Shown piece after piece: positions 8,304 to 16,891 of a stretch of DNA of 64,000 nt. The translations under genes and the position numbers were made by a program. The stretch covers positions 17,877-81,876 of the forward strand of contig CAMNRM010000016.1 of NCBI GenBank assembly GCA_946553025.1. The letters run 5' to 3'. Under the pieces are notes generated by a model. The model made no database searches and was not told the DNA's origin. It worked only from the letters and a program-made list of their open reading frames with translations. This DNA is from an uncultured Clostridium sp. (lineage in GTDB: Bacteria; Bacillota; Clostridia; Lachnospirales; Lachnospiraceae). The first letter of the stretch is position 1. Each line of letters opens with the position of its first letter.

Positions 8304-9216
8304 GGAACGTCTGAAAGCCTTCTACGCGAGGTATAATTTTTATCTTAACCCGGCACTGAAATTTTTCTATGCGCTGGCAGTATTTCTTCTGCTGAACAGG
8401 CAGCTGGGCTTTTTAGAAAAACTCAATGGTCTGATGTTTCCGCTGACCCTTGGCCTTTTATGTGCGTGTCTTCCGCTGAGTGCCACCTCCTTTATAGCAG
8501 CAGTGTATATGCTGGCCCATTTATCGGGATTATCCATGGAACTGGCAGTGATTACCGGGATTTTTGTGGTGATTGCCATGATTTTATACGGTGCTCTTCA
8601 GCCGGGAGATTCTTACCTTATGGTGCTGACGCCGGTATTGTTTTTCCTCCAGATTCCCTATGTGGTTCCTTTAGTGGTGGGACTGTCCTGCGGGCTTTTT
8701 TCGGCGATCCCCATGTGTTTTGGCATTTTTCTCTATTATCTTTTAGTCTATGCCAAGCAGAATGCCGGGGTGCTGGCGGGAACAGCGGCGACGGATATTG
8801 TGCAGAAGTATGGGCAGGTATTAAAAAGCATTTTTTCTAACGACAGGATGATCTTGATGGTGCTGGCCTTCGCGCTTACGGTTGTCGTGGTGTTTCTTAT
8901 CCGGAACCGGTCCATGGCCTATGCCTGGACGGTAGCCATCGCTGCGGGGATGGTGGTTGAACTGGCGGTAATCTTTATCGGAGATTCCAAACTCAATGTA
9001 AATTTATCCATTGGGTCCGTGGCCTTAGGGGCGCTGGTTTCGGTTTTACTGGCGTTTGTAGTTCAGTTTTTTTTGTTTGCTGTGGATTATTCACGGACGG
9101 AATTTCTGCAGTATGAGGATGATGATTATTATTACTATGTTAAGGCGGTTCCGAAGATCGCCGTAAGTGCACCGGATGTCAAGGTGCAGAGAATTAATAA
9201 AAGGAATGAATCCTGA
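8281..9216 (+). CDS. Polytopic membrane protein of unknown function next to cdaA
   Basis: The 311-residue protein has roughly seven to eight hydrophobic segments (about residues 24-42, 50-70, 76-100, 110-160 in two spans, 190-205, 212-230 and 240-265). It ends in a hydrophilic tail with a run of Asp and Tyr (YEDDDYYYYVK). It is co-transcribed: it overlaps the preceding gene and stops 20 bp before the cdaA start. No catalytic motif is evident. The conserved placement next to the diadenylate cyclase suggests a membrane partner, but no function should be assigned from this sequence alone. Confidence 0.78.
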   Translation: MIGLLVFKERLKAFYARYNFYLNPALKFFYALAVFLLLNRQLGFLEKLNGLMFPLTLGLLCACLPLSATSFIAAVYMLAHLSGLSMELAVITGIFVVIAMILYGALQPGDSYLMVLTPVLFFLQIPYVVPLVVGLSCGLFSAIPMCFGIFLYYLLVYAKQNAGVLAGTAATDIVQKYGQVLKSIFSNDRMILMVLAFALTVVVVFLIRNRSMAYAWTVAIAAGMVVELAVIFIGDSKLNVNLSIGSVALGALVSVLLAFVVQFFLFAVDYSRTEFLQYEDDDYYYYVKAVPKIAVSAPDVKVQRINKRNES

Positions 9217-9236
9217 GAAGGGAGGAATCTGGCACC

Positions 9237-10112
9237 ATGGCGGAACTTTTGAATGTTCTTCGCTCCTGGCTGTCATTTTTGCAGAGAATCAGTATTTCCA
9301 ATCTGGTGGAAATTATCATTATCGCCTTTTTGATTTATGAGATTTTGTACTGGATTAAGAATACAAGGGCATGGACGTTGTTAAAGGGATTGGCAGTAAT
9401 TCTGGCATTTATGCTTCTGGCGGCGCTGTTTGAACTGCGGACGATTCTCTGGCTTTTGGAGAAGACGGCGGCAATTGCAGCTACGGCACTTCTGGTTATC
9501 TTTCAGCCCGAACTTAGAAAGGCGCTGGAACAGTTGGGAAGCCAGACGCTTTTAAACAATATCCGTCTGTTTGACGACGGGAAGGAAGAGAGCGGTTTTT
9601 CGGATAAAACCGTGAATGAGATCGTAAAGGCTACCTTTGAGATGGCCAAGGTAAAGACGGGAGCACTGATGGTCATTGAGAAAAATGATACATTAAAAGA
9701 AATCGAACGAACCGGGATAGAGATTAACGGGCTGGTCAGCAGCCAGCTGCTCATTAATATATTTGAACATAATACGCCCCTTCACGACGGGGCAGTGGTT
9801 ATCCGGGGGGGACGTGTAACGGCGGCAACCTGCTACCTTCCTCTTTCGGACAATATGACCATCAGTAAGGATCTGGGAACCCGGCACCGGGCTGGCGTAG
9901 GCATCTCGGAAACGACAGACAGCCTTACCATTATTGTTTCGGAGGAAACCGGGCGTGTTACGGTGGCCGAGGGAGGAAAGCTTACCCGGGTCAGCGACGG
10001 GGAAGGTCTGCGGAAGATTTTATCCGATAATGACGAAGCCGGCACCGCTTCCACCAGCAAGTTTAAATTATGGAAGGGGAGGCTAAAGAATGAAAGAAAT
10101 ACTCACACGTAA
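9237..10112 (+). CDS. cdaA: Diadenylate cyclase CdaA (DacA), c-di-AMP synthesis
   Basis: CdaA makes cyclic di-AMP from two ATP at the membrane. The 291-residue protein has three N-terminal membrane helices (about residues 22-40, 48-66 and 76-90) and a DAC domain with the diagnostic active-site motifs DGA (184-186, in LHDGAVVI) and RHR (216-218, in GTRHRAG). It is slightly longer than typical CdaA because of a C-terminal extension rich in Lys and Arg. The stop lies inside the start region of cdaR (23-bp overlap), as expected for the usual CdaA-CdaR regulatory pair. The product controls potassium and osmolyte transport and cell-wall homeostasis in Firmicutes. Confidence 0.96.
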   Translation: MAELLNVLRSWLSFLQRISISNLVEIIIIAFLIYEILYWIKNTRAWTLLKGLAVILAFMLLAALFELRTILWLLEKTAAIAATALLVIFQPELRKALEQLGSQTLLNNIRLFDDGKEESGFSDKTVNEIVKATFEMAKVKTGALMVIEKNDTLKEIERTGIEINGLVSSQLLINIFEHNTPLHDGAVVIRGGRVTAATCYLPLSDNMTISKDLGTRHRAGVGISETTDSLTIIVSEETGRVTVAEGGKLTRVSDGEGLRKILSDNDEAGTASTSKFKLWKGRLKNERNTHT

Positions 10113-11580
10113 TCTTGGACTGAAAATACTTTCCGTCATTATTGCCTTCTTTATCTGGTTTGCCGTGGTGAGTGTTTCCAATCCTTTGGAAAACCGATCC
10201 AGGGAAATTCCTTTAGAAGTGCAGAATGCGGCTGTTTTGGAGAATGCGGGTCTGGCCTATGAGCTGGACACAAAAAAAAGTACGGTTACCGTAAATTATC
10301 AGGTGCACAGCATGGATCAGAACAGCGTTTCCGCGGCGGATTTTAAAGCCTATATTAACCTGGCGGATTATTATCCGGCCACGGGTACGGTTCCTGTTTC
10401 TGTGGAAGTCTTAAATAATAAGGATTATCTTCTGGAATCCGTAGCGGTAAAGCCGGGCGTTATCCGGGTGAAGACCGAACAGATCCAGGAAAAAGATTTT
10501 GATCTGCAGGTCAACCCGCAGGGCACGGCGGCGGCCGGCTACGAGGTGGACAGGATTGAACTTCATCCGAAGATGGTAACGCTTCGCGGGCCGGAATCCA
10601 TTATCGGCCGGATTAACTCGGTAGGTGTGGAACTTAATATTCAGGATATCCATGCGGAAACCGCCGGCACCGCCGTTCCGATTTTTTATGATGCCAACGG
10701 CAATAAACTCAGCCTTGACGAGCGGGTAAGCATGAATGTGAAGGAAATTGCCTACACCGTCTATGTGATGAAAACCAAGGTAATGGCATTAGAGTTTGAT
10801 GTCAGCGGTGAGCCGGCAGAGAACTGCCGCTATATGGGGATGGAAACCTCCGCAGATACGGTATCGGTCATCGGTGTGGAATCGGTGATTGCCTCTATTC
10901 CGTCGATTCGGATTCCGGGGAGCGTGCTGAACTTGGACGGCGCAACCGAAGACCGGGTGATTGTGGTGGATGTCGAGGATTATCTGCCGGATAAGGAAAA
11001 TATCAGTATTCCATGGAACAGCCAGGTAACCGTCCGATTAAAGGTGGAGAGGCTGGAACAAAAGACCTTAGTTGTGCCGACCAACCGGATTATTGAAGAG
11101 GGAGAAAACAGTGCCTATCTCTATGAATACAGCAGCGATTCCGTGGAGATTACCTTAGAGGGGTTAAACGCTGATCTGGAAGGGATTGAAGTTTCGGATC
11201 TCAGCGTGGAGATGGATGTTTCCCAGATGCTTCCCGGCACGCATCAGGGTGTGCTGACGATTGACGGATTAGAAGAGGTTCTTTTGGTGGGACATTCGGA
11301 TTTCCAGGTCATCGTTTCGACGAAGGAAAGCCGCAGGGAAACCGAGGAAAGTTCAAGCGAAGAAGATCACACGCCGGCAGGAAGCAATCAGGTTGAAGCC
11401 TTCAGTCCCGGACACGGTGAAACCGGATCGGCTTCCGGCTCGGAAACCGATACAGCCCCGGGCAGTGAAGCCGAAACGGAAAGCGGGGCCGCTGCCGGGG
11501 ACAGCAGTCATCCAATGCCCGGATTTTCCGGGGAAGCAACGACAGAAGACACAGGCAGTAACGGAGGGACAGGATGGTAA
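10090..11580 (+). CDS. cdaR: CdaR-like YbbR-domain regulator of CdaA
   Basis: CdaR binds CdaA and tunes its activity from the outer face of the membrane. The 496-residue protein has one N-terminal helix (about residues 10-30, LKILSVIIAFFIWFAVV) followed by several YbbR repeats. Each has the pattern of a strand, then MVTLRGPESIIGRI or the like (for example near residues 155-170), and a beta-rich half. The last 90 residues are a low-complexity tail rich in Glu, Ser, Gly and Thr, probably a disordered exterior extension. Its final codons overlap the ptsH start. The missing GlmM partner is not encoded next door. Confidence 0.92.
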   Translation: MKEILTRNLGLKILSVIIAFFIWFAVVSVSNPLENRSREIPLEVQNAAVLENAGLAYELDTKKSTVTVNYQVHSMDQNSVSAADFKAYINLADYYPATGTVPVSVEVLNNKDYLLESVAVKPGVIRVKTEQIQEKDFDLQVNPQGTAAAGYEVDRIELHPKMVTLRGPESIIGRINSVGVELNIQDIHAETAGTAVPIFYDANGNKLSLDERVSMNVKEIAYTVYVMKTKVMALEFDVSGEPAENCRYMGMETSADTVSVIGVESVIASIPSIRIPGSVLNLDGATEDRVIVVDVEDYLPDKENISIPWNSQVTVRLKVERLEQKTLVVPTNRIIEEGENSAYLYEYSSDSVEITLEGLNADLEGIEVSDLSVEMDVSQMLPGTHQGVLTIDGLEEVLLVGHSDFQVIVSTKESRRETEESSSEEDHTPAGSNQVEAFSPGHGETGSASGSETDTAPGSEAETESGAAAGDSSHPMPGFSGEATTEDTGSNGGTGW

Positions 11581-11837
11581 AGGCAAAAGTAGTGATTAAA
11601 AATCCAAGCGGGCTTCACCTGCGGCCCGCAGGAATTCTCTGTAAAGAAGCAATTCAATATAAATCTTCCATAAATTTCCATCACCATCATACGATGGCTA
11701 ATGCCAAGAGTGTGCTGAGTGTTTTAGGTGCCTGCATTAAGTGCGGGAGTGAACTGGAATTCATCTGTGAGGGAGAGGATGAAGAAGAGGCGTTAGCCGC
11801 CATCGTGAAGATTGTCAATGACGGACTGGGAGAGTAA
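11574..11837 (+). CDS. ptsH: HPr family phosphocarrier protein
   Basis: HPr passes phosphate from enzyme I to PTS EIIA domains. The 87-residue protein has the active-site histidine at position 15 in GLHLRPAG and a regulatory serine at position 46 in AKSVLSVLG, the HPr-kinase site of Firmicutes. A histidine run (HHHH) at residues 36-39, just before the Ser46 loop, is unusual. The ATG lies inside the last codons of cdaR (ATGGTAA), so translation is coupled to the c-di-AMP regulator. ptsI follows after 117 bp. Confidence 0.95.
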   Translation: MVKAKVVIKNPSGLHLRPAGILCKEAIQYKSSINFHHHHTMANAKSVLSVLGACIKCGSELEFICEGEDEEEALAAIVKIVNDGLGE

Positions 11838-11954
11838 GGCTTTACCGTTATTGACCGCTGAGTAAAATTGATGACAGGCCCGGGACGGCATCCGGTAAAT
11901 CCGGAACGGAAAATCTGGGCTTGGACATAGATTATTCATGAGGAGGTAGTATTT

Positions 11955-13667
11955 ATGTACAAGGGAACAGGAGCTTCGGCAGGAATAGGAATCGGAAAGG
12001 TTGTTATTGTCGAAGAAAAAGAATTGGTGATTAAGAGGGAGAATGTCACCGATGCAGCAGCGGAGATTCAGCGTTTTAAGGGAGCGCTGGAAACCAGTAT
12101 GAAGCAGACCGAGGCGTTGGCTGCGGATTTGGCACAGAGGGTAGGCGAGAAGGAAGCCGAGATATTAAACGGGCATATTATGCTTCTTTCCGATCCTATG
12201 CTTACCGGCGAAATCGAGGCGATGATTACCAGCGACAGCGTCAACAGCGAATTTGCCATTGAAACCGTCTGCACCAACTATGCGAATGTATTCGCTTCCA
12301 TGGGCGATGAACTGATGCAGCAGAGGGCTACCGATATGAAGGATATCAAGACCCGGATGCAGAAGGTTCTTCTGGGTGTGGAATCCGTGGATATCGCTGC
12401 ACTGCCGGAAGGAAGCATTATCCTGGCAAAGGATTTAACCCCTTCCATGACTGCGGGCATCAACCCGGCAAATGTAACAGGAATCGTAACCGAACTGGGC
12501 GGGAGAACCTCCCACAGCGCTATCCTGGCAAGGGCCCTGGAGATCCCGGCCGTGGTTGCCTTAACCGGTATCCTTAATGAGGTAAAGAACGGGGATGTTC
12601 TGGTTTTGGACGGTACGGACGGAACGGTTCTGGTAAACCCCGAGGACAGTATTTTAGCGGAGTACCAGGGAAAGAGGGCAGCATTCTTAAAGGAAAAGAA
12701 GGAATTAGAGCAGTACATCGGCAAGCCTTCCGTGACCAAGGACGGTGTTCATGTAGAGGTTGTGGCCAATATCGGCAAGCCTGAGGATGTGGACAAGGTT
12801 CTCCAGTACGACGGCGAGGGCGTAGGTCTGTTCAGAACCGAGTTTTTGTTCATGGATCGGGATGCTATGCCTACTGAGGAAGAGCAGTTTGAGGCTTACA
12901 AAAAGGTTGCCATTGCGATGAACGGCAAACCGGTGATTATCCGTACCTTAGATATCGGCGGCGATAAGGAGATCCCCTACATGGGTCTGGAAAAGGATGA
13001 AAATCCCTTCCTGGGCTACCGTGCAGTCCGCTTCTGTCTGGATCGGAAGGATGATGTATATCGTCCGCAGCTTCGCGCACTCCTTCGCGCTTCTGCTTTT
13101 GGAAACATTAAGATTATGATTCCGCTTGTTACCTGTATCGATGAATACCGTCAGGTTAAGGCATTAGTGGAGGAGATTAAGGAAGAACTTACCGACAAGG
13201 GTTTTGCCTTTAATAAAGATATTCCATTAGGCATTATGGTGGAAACCGCGGCCGCTTCACTGATTGCGGATATCTTTGCCAAGGAAGTGGATTTCTTCAG
13301 CATCGGAACCAATGACTTAACCCAGTACACCATGTCCGTAGACCGCGGCAACGATAAGATTTCCTACCTGTATTCCACCTTTAACCCGGCAGTGCTCAGA
13401 AGCATTAAGCGGATCATCACCTGTGCAAGAGAAGAAGGGATTATGGTTGGCATGTGCGGTGAAGCGGCCAGCGATCCGATGATGATTCCTCTGCTTTTGG
13501 CTTTCGGCTTAAATGAGTTCAGCATGAGCCCCTCCGCGATTCTGCGTGCAAGAAAGATGATCACGGAGTACAGCACCGAAGAGCTTCAGGCCGTAGCCGA
13601 TCAGGCCATGAGTTTTGCCACGACTGCAGAAGTTGAGAATTTCATGAGAGAGTTTATAAATCAATGA
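11955..13667 (+). CDS. ptsI: Phosphoenolpyruvate-protein phosphotransferase (PTS enzyme I)
   Basis: Enzyme I starts the PTS phosphorelay by transferring phosphate from PEP to HPr. At 570 residues it is full length, with an N-terminal HPr-binding and phospho-histidine domain (GGRTSHSAILARA, predicted His187), the linker, and the PEP-binding TIM barrel with LFRTEFLFMDRD, TLDIGGDKE and the C-terminal active-site cysteine region GMCGEAA. AGGAGG precedes the ATG. It lies directly after ptsH. The last bases (ATGA) overlap the next gene, an unexpected polymerase-like membrane protein. It would feed the mannitol-type EIICBA of this window and other PTS transporters. Confidence 0.97.
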   Translation: MYKGTGASAGIGIGKVVIVEEKELVIKRENVTDAAAEIQRFKGALETSMKQTEALAADLAQRVGEKEAEILNGHIMLLSDPMLTGEIEAMITSDSVNSEFAIETVCTNYANVFASMGDELMQQRATDMKDIKTRMQKVLLGVESVDIAALPEGSIILAKDLTPSMTAGINPANVTGIVTELGGRTSHSAILARALEIPAVVALTGILNEVKNGDVLVLDGTDGTVLVNPEDSILAEYQGKRAAFLKEKKELEQYIGKPSVTKDGVHVEVVANIGKPEDVDKVLQYDGEGVGLFRTEFLFMDRDAMPTEEEQFEAYKKVAIAMNGKPVIIRTLDIGGDKEIPYMGLEKDENPFLGYRAVRFCLDRKDDVYRPQLRALLRASAFGNIKIMIPLVTCIDEYRQVKALVEEIKEELTDKGFAFNKDIPLGIMVETAAASLIADIFAKEVDFFSIGTNDLTQYTMSVDRGNDKISYLYSTFNPAVLRSIKRIITCAREEGIMVGMCGEAASDPMMIPLLLAFGLNEFSMSPSAILRARKMITEYSTEELQAVADQAMSFATTAEVENFMREFINQ

Positions 13668-14983
13668 GAATTTATCTGATTACCTATGTGATAAGTTTTG
13701 TTTTTTCCAGGCTCGGGTGGTTTTTTCCATCCGGCCTGGTACTTATGGCCGGAGCCCTGTATCTGTACTGGAAGGATTACAGGGCTTCTGGCAGTTTTAT
13801 TCACCTTCGGGGGCTTTTTGGCCTCTTTTTTGTCGGCGGGCAGGCGATTTCCTGCCTGAAGTTAAGCCGTCTTCAGAGCCAGTGGCAGATGATGACCTGG
13901 CTTTGTTTTCTGGCTGTGGTTCTGGCCTTTTACGGCAGTTTTTCCCTGACCGAAAAGTGGGCAGGCCCGCCGAAGCTGCCGCACTGGATAAAAAAACAGG
14001 CCGGCGGCAAACTGCCCGTCCTCCCGCAGGAGAGCCGGCGGGAATTTCGGCGGTATGAACACACCCTGTTTGTATCGGTTATCGCTGTAACGCTGATTTC
14101 CCTGGCGGCATTCCTTTTGGAAGCGCTGCTTTTGGGCTATGTCCCGCTGTTTGTGCGCGATATGCCTCACGCTTATTCCTATTTCCATATCAGCGGCCTT
14201 CATTATTTTACGGTTTCCTGTGTACTGACTCCTTCGCTGGCTGTCCTCTTCTTTATGGCGATGGACGTTCACCGCAGAGGAAGGCGAATTATCGTCCTTA
14301 TCTTTACCCTGATAAGCCTTTTTATCCCGGTACTCTGTGTTTCCCGGTTTCAGCTGATATTTGCCGTGGGAATGGCTGTATTTACCTTTCTTTCCGTGAA
14401 ACACAGACTGCCTTTTATCCGTGTCTTTCTGGTGGCGGGGCTGATGATCCCGGCCTATCTGGTGCTGACCATTGCCCGGAGCCACAGTGTGGAGTATTTA
14501 AACGGAATCTTTGCCATGAAAAATCCGGCTACGCCTATCTTTATCACGCAGCCGTACATTTATATAGCGAATAATTACGACAATTTTAACTGCCTGGTGG
14601 AGGAACTTGCCGCCTACACTCTGGGGCGGCGGATGCTTTTTCCCGTCTTTGCCCTTACGGGGCTGAAATTTTTAAAGCCGGAATGGGTGGTTTACCCGAT
14701 TTACAGCACCAAGCCGGAGCTGACGACGCTGACATTGATTTATGATGCCTACTATGATTTTGGATTTTGGGGTGTAGTTGTCTTTGGCGCAGTACTGGGG
14801 GCGGTCTGTGCGCTTCTGGTTCGCAGAATCTCCTACATAAAAAATCCCGTAGGCCATGTGTTCTATGCCCAGATGGCTATGTATATGGCACTTTCTTTCT
14901 TTACCACCTGGTTTTCCAACCCGGCAACCTGGTTTTACTTTGCCGTGACCGGGGCTGTGTACTGGTATGTGGAATATCGGTAG
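13664..14983 (+). CDS. Oligosaccharide repeat-unit polymerase-like membrane protein
   Basis: The 439-residue protein is strongly hydrophobic with about ten to twelve membrane spans and one larger loop near residues 315-370. This matches the O-antigen or repeat-unit polymerase (Wzy/EpsG-like) type, as do the segments IPVLCVSRFQLIFAVGM and IYDAYYDFGFWGVV. Such proteins join lipid-linked oligosaccharides on the outer membrane face. The gene overlaps ptsI by 4 bp and is probably translated by reinitiation. No glycosyltransferases are adjacent, so its glycan is unknown. The family is identified by topology and pattern, with weak sequence signatures. Confidence 0.7.
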   Translation: MRIYLITYVISFVFSRLGWFFPSGLVLMAGALYLYWKDYRASGSFIHLRGLFGLFFVGGQAISCLKLSRLQSQWQMMTWLCFLAVVLAFYGSFSLTEKWAGPPKLPHWIKKQAGGKLPVLPQESRREFRRYEHTLFVSVIAVTLISLAAFLLEALLLGYVPLFVRDMPHAYSYFHISGLHYFTVSCVLTPSLAVLFFMAMDVHRRGRRIIVLIFTLISLFIPVLCVSRFQLIFAVGMAVFTFLSVKHRLPFIRVFLVAGLMIPAYLVLTIARSHSVEYLNGIFAMKNPATPIFITQPYIYIANNYDNFNCLVEELAAYTLGRRMLFPVFALTGLKFLKPEWVVYPIYSTKPELTTLTLIYDAYYDFGFWGVVVFGAVLGAVCALLVRRISYIKNPVGHVFYAQMAMYMALSFFTTWFSNPATWFYFAVTGAVYWYVEYR

Positions 14984-15063
14984 GGATGAACGGGGGAAGG
15001 AAAAGAAAAAAGATGAAAGAAAAGATTGATAAATGAGAAGACAACGATAAGGAGAATCCGTTT

Positions 15064-15693
15064 ATGCAGGACAGTGCATTTATCCGCGGCACACTTCCTA
15101 TGACCAAGAGTGAGATCCGTGCGGTTTCCCTGGCAAAGCTGGATTTAACGCCGGGGGCTGTTTTCTGGGACGTGGGCGCGGGAACTGGTTCAGTGGCCGT
15201 GGAAGCCGCCAGACAGCTTTACCGGATGGAAGCAGGGATTATGCCTTTAGAAAGAAAAAAAAGCCGGGTTTATGCGATAGAAAAAGAGGAAGAGGGAGTT
15301 TTACTTATTGAAAAGAACCGGGAAAAATGGGTTTCGGATTATGGACAGTTTTCGATTATTCACGGGACGGCCCCGGAGGCTTTAATCTCTCTTCCGGCAC
15401 CCACGCATGTTTTTATCGGGGGATCGAATGGAGCATTGTCCGGGATTGTCCAGGTGGTTCTGGAGAAAAATCCCCGGGCAAGGCTGGTAATTCATGCAGT
15501 GACTTTAGAAACTCTTTCGGTCTGTACAGAACTGCTTCATAAGTTTTTCTTTGCTTCTTATGAAATTGTCCAGGTGGCAGTGACGCATATGGAGCCAAGG
15601 GGTTCGTACCATATGCCAAGGGCCTTAAATCCGGTTTACATTATTTTCCTGCAGGGAGGAAGCCATGGAAATGGAATGGGAAACAGAGATTGA
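15064..15693 (+). CDS. cbiT: Precorrin-6Y/cobalt-precorrin C15-methyltransferase (decarboxylating), CbiT
   Basis: CbiT methylates C15 and decarboxylates the acetate side chain of cobalt-precorrin in the anaerobic corrin pathway. The 209-residue protein starts with the family pattern IRGTLPMTKSEIRAVSLAKL and has the SAM-binding glycine loop DVGAGTGSVAVEAA at about residues 40-53, followed by FIGGSNGAL. AAGGAG stands 9 nt before the ATG. Its 3' end overlaps the start of cobT. No other corrin-ring methyltransferase gene is present in the window, so the rest of the pathway must be elsewhere or absent. Confidence 0.9.
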   Translation: MQDSAFIRGTLPMTKSEIRAVSLAKLDLTPGAVFWDVGAGTGSVAVEAARQLYRMEAGIMPLERKKSRVYAIEKEEEGVLLIEKNREKWVSDYGQFSIIHGTAPEALISLPAPTHVFIGGSNGALSGIVQVVLEKNPRARLVIHAVTLETLSVCTELLHKFFFASYEIVQVAVTHMEPRGSYHMPRALNPVYIIFLQGGSHGNGMGNRD

Positions 15694-16810
15694 AACAGAG
15701 ATTAAAAACGAAAAGAGGATAAAGGAAAAGACAGAGGAAAAAATAAAGGAGATAATCGGTTCAATTTCCGGACTTAACCAAAAAGCAGCCCGGGAGGCCA
15801 GCGAGCACTGGGATAAGATTGCCAAGCCCTTAAACAGTCTGGGCTGGCTGGAAGAAGCCGTGGTTAAAATCGCGGGAATCACGGGAAACTCGTTTATCGA
15901 TATCGGAAAAAAGGCGGTTGTTGTTTTCTGTGCAGATAATGGGATTGTCGAGGAGGGAGTGACCCAGACCGGGCAGGAGGTGACGGCTGTTGTGGCCGAA
16001 AACTTTGCCCGGGGAGAAAGCTGTGTCTGTATTATGGCAGAACGGGCCGGGGCTTTTGTGGTTCCGGTCGATATCGGGATAAAACATCCGCTTTCTTCTT
16101 ACGGCACGGGAAAATACCCGGTGAGAAACTGCCGTCTTATGCCGGGAACAAGAAATTTTATCCGGGAACCTGCAATGGAGCGGGAAACGGTGATAAAGGC
16201 AATCGAAACAGGAATTAAGCTTGTGCGGGAGTTAAAGGAAGACGGGTACAGGATTTTAGCTACCGGGGAGATGGGTATCGGGAATACGACAACCAGCAGC
16301 GCCGTGCTTTCCGTGCTGCTTAATGTCAGGCCGGAGCAGGTTACCGGCAGGGGAGCTGGCTTAAGCGATGCAGGGCTTCAAAAAAAGCTTTCCGTTATCC
16401 GTCAGGGAATATCTTTGTGGAAGCCGGATCGAAGGGACGCCGTGGACGTGCTTTCCAAGGTGGGCGGTCTGGATCTGGCCGGGCTGGCCGGGGTGTTTTT
16501 AGGCGGAGCAATCTATCAGATTCCTGTGATTATCGACGGCTTGATTTCCGGAGCGGCGGCGCTTACAGCAGCAGTACTCAGTCCGGCAGCAAAGGATTTT
16601 ATGCTGGCCTCCCATCTTTCGGCAGAACCGGCGGGGGAGATGGTCTTGCAGGCCCTTGGGCTTGAACCGATTATTTATGGAAATTTATGCCTGGGAGAAG
16701 GGACGGGTGCCGTGGCCCTGTTTCCGCTTTTGGATATGGCGGCGGCTGTTTACGGGCAGATGTCCACTTTTTCACAGATAAAAATAAAAGAATATGAACA
16801 CTTATCTTAG
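15665..16810 (+). CDS. cobT: Nicotinate-nucleotide-dimethylbenzimidazole phosphoribosyltransferase
   Basis: CobT activates the lower-ligand base of cobamides by moving phosphoribose from nicotinate mononucleotide. The 381-residue protein has the hallmark segments VVFCADNGIVEEGVTQTGQE, ATGEMGIGNTTTSSAV and, near the C-terminus, GLEPIIYGNLCLGEGTGA with the predicted catalytic glutamate. The first 30 residues are an unusually charged Glu/Lys/Ile extension (EMEWETEIETEIKNEKR) and may be coiled. GGGAGG precedes the ATG, and the start overlaps cbiT. It works with cobU, cbiB and cobS of this window in nucleotide-loop assembly. Confidence 0.95.
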   Translation: MEMEWETEIETEIKNEKRIKEKTEEKIKEIIGSISGLNQKAAREASEHWDKIAKPLNSLGWLEEAVVKIAGITGNSFIDIGKKAVVVFCADNGIVEEGVTQTGQEVTAVVAENFARGESCVCIMAERAGAFVVPVDIGIKHPLSSYGTGKYPVRNCRLMPGTRNFIREPAMERETVIKAIETGIKLVRELKEDGYRILATGEMGIGNTTTSSAVLSVLLNVRPEQVTGRGAGLSDAGLQKKLSVIRQGISLWKPDRRDAVDVLSKVGGLDLAGLAGVFLGGAIYQIPVIIDGLISGAAALTAAVLSPAAKDFMLASHLSAEPAGEMVLQALGLEPIIYGNLCLGEGTGAVALFPLLDMAAAVYGQMSTFSQIKIKEYEHLS

Positions 16811-16891
16811 ATCTGAAACGTGCACAGAATATAGCTGTTTATAGCCAAAGGGTGAGATATGCTGAGAAGCGTGCACAAAATGGAGGAAACC

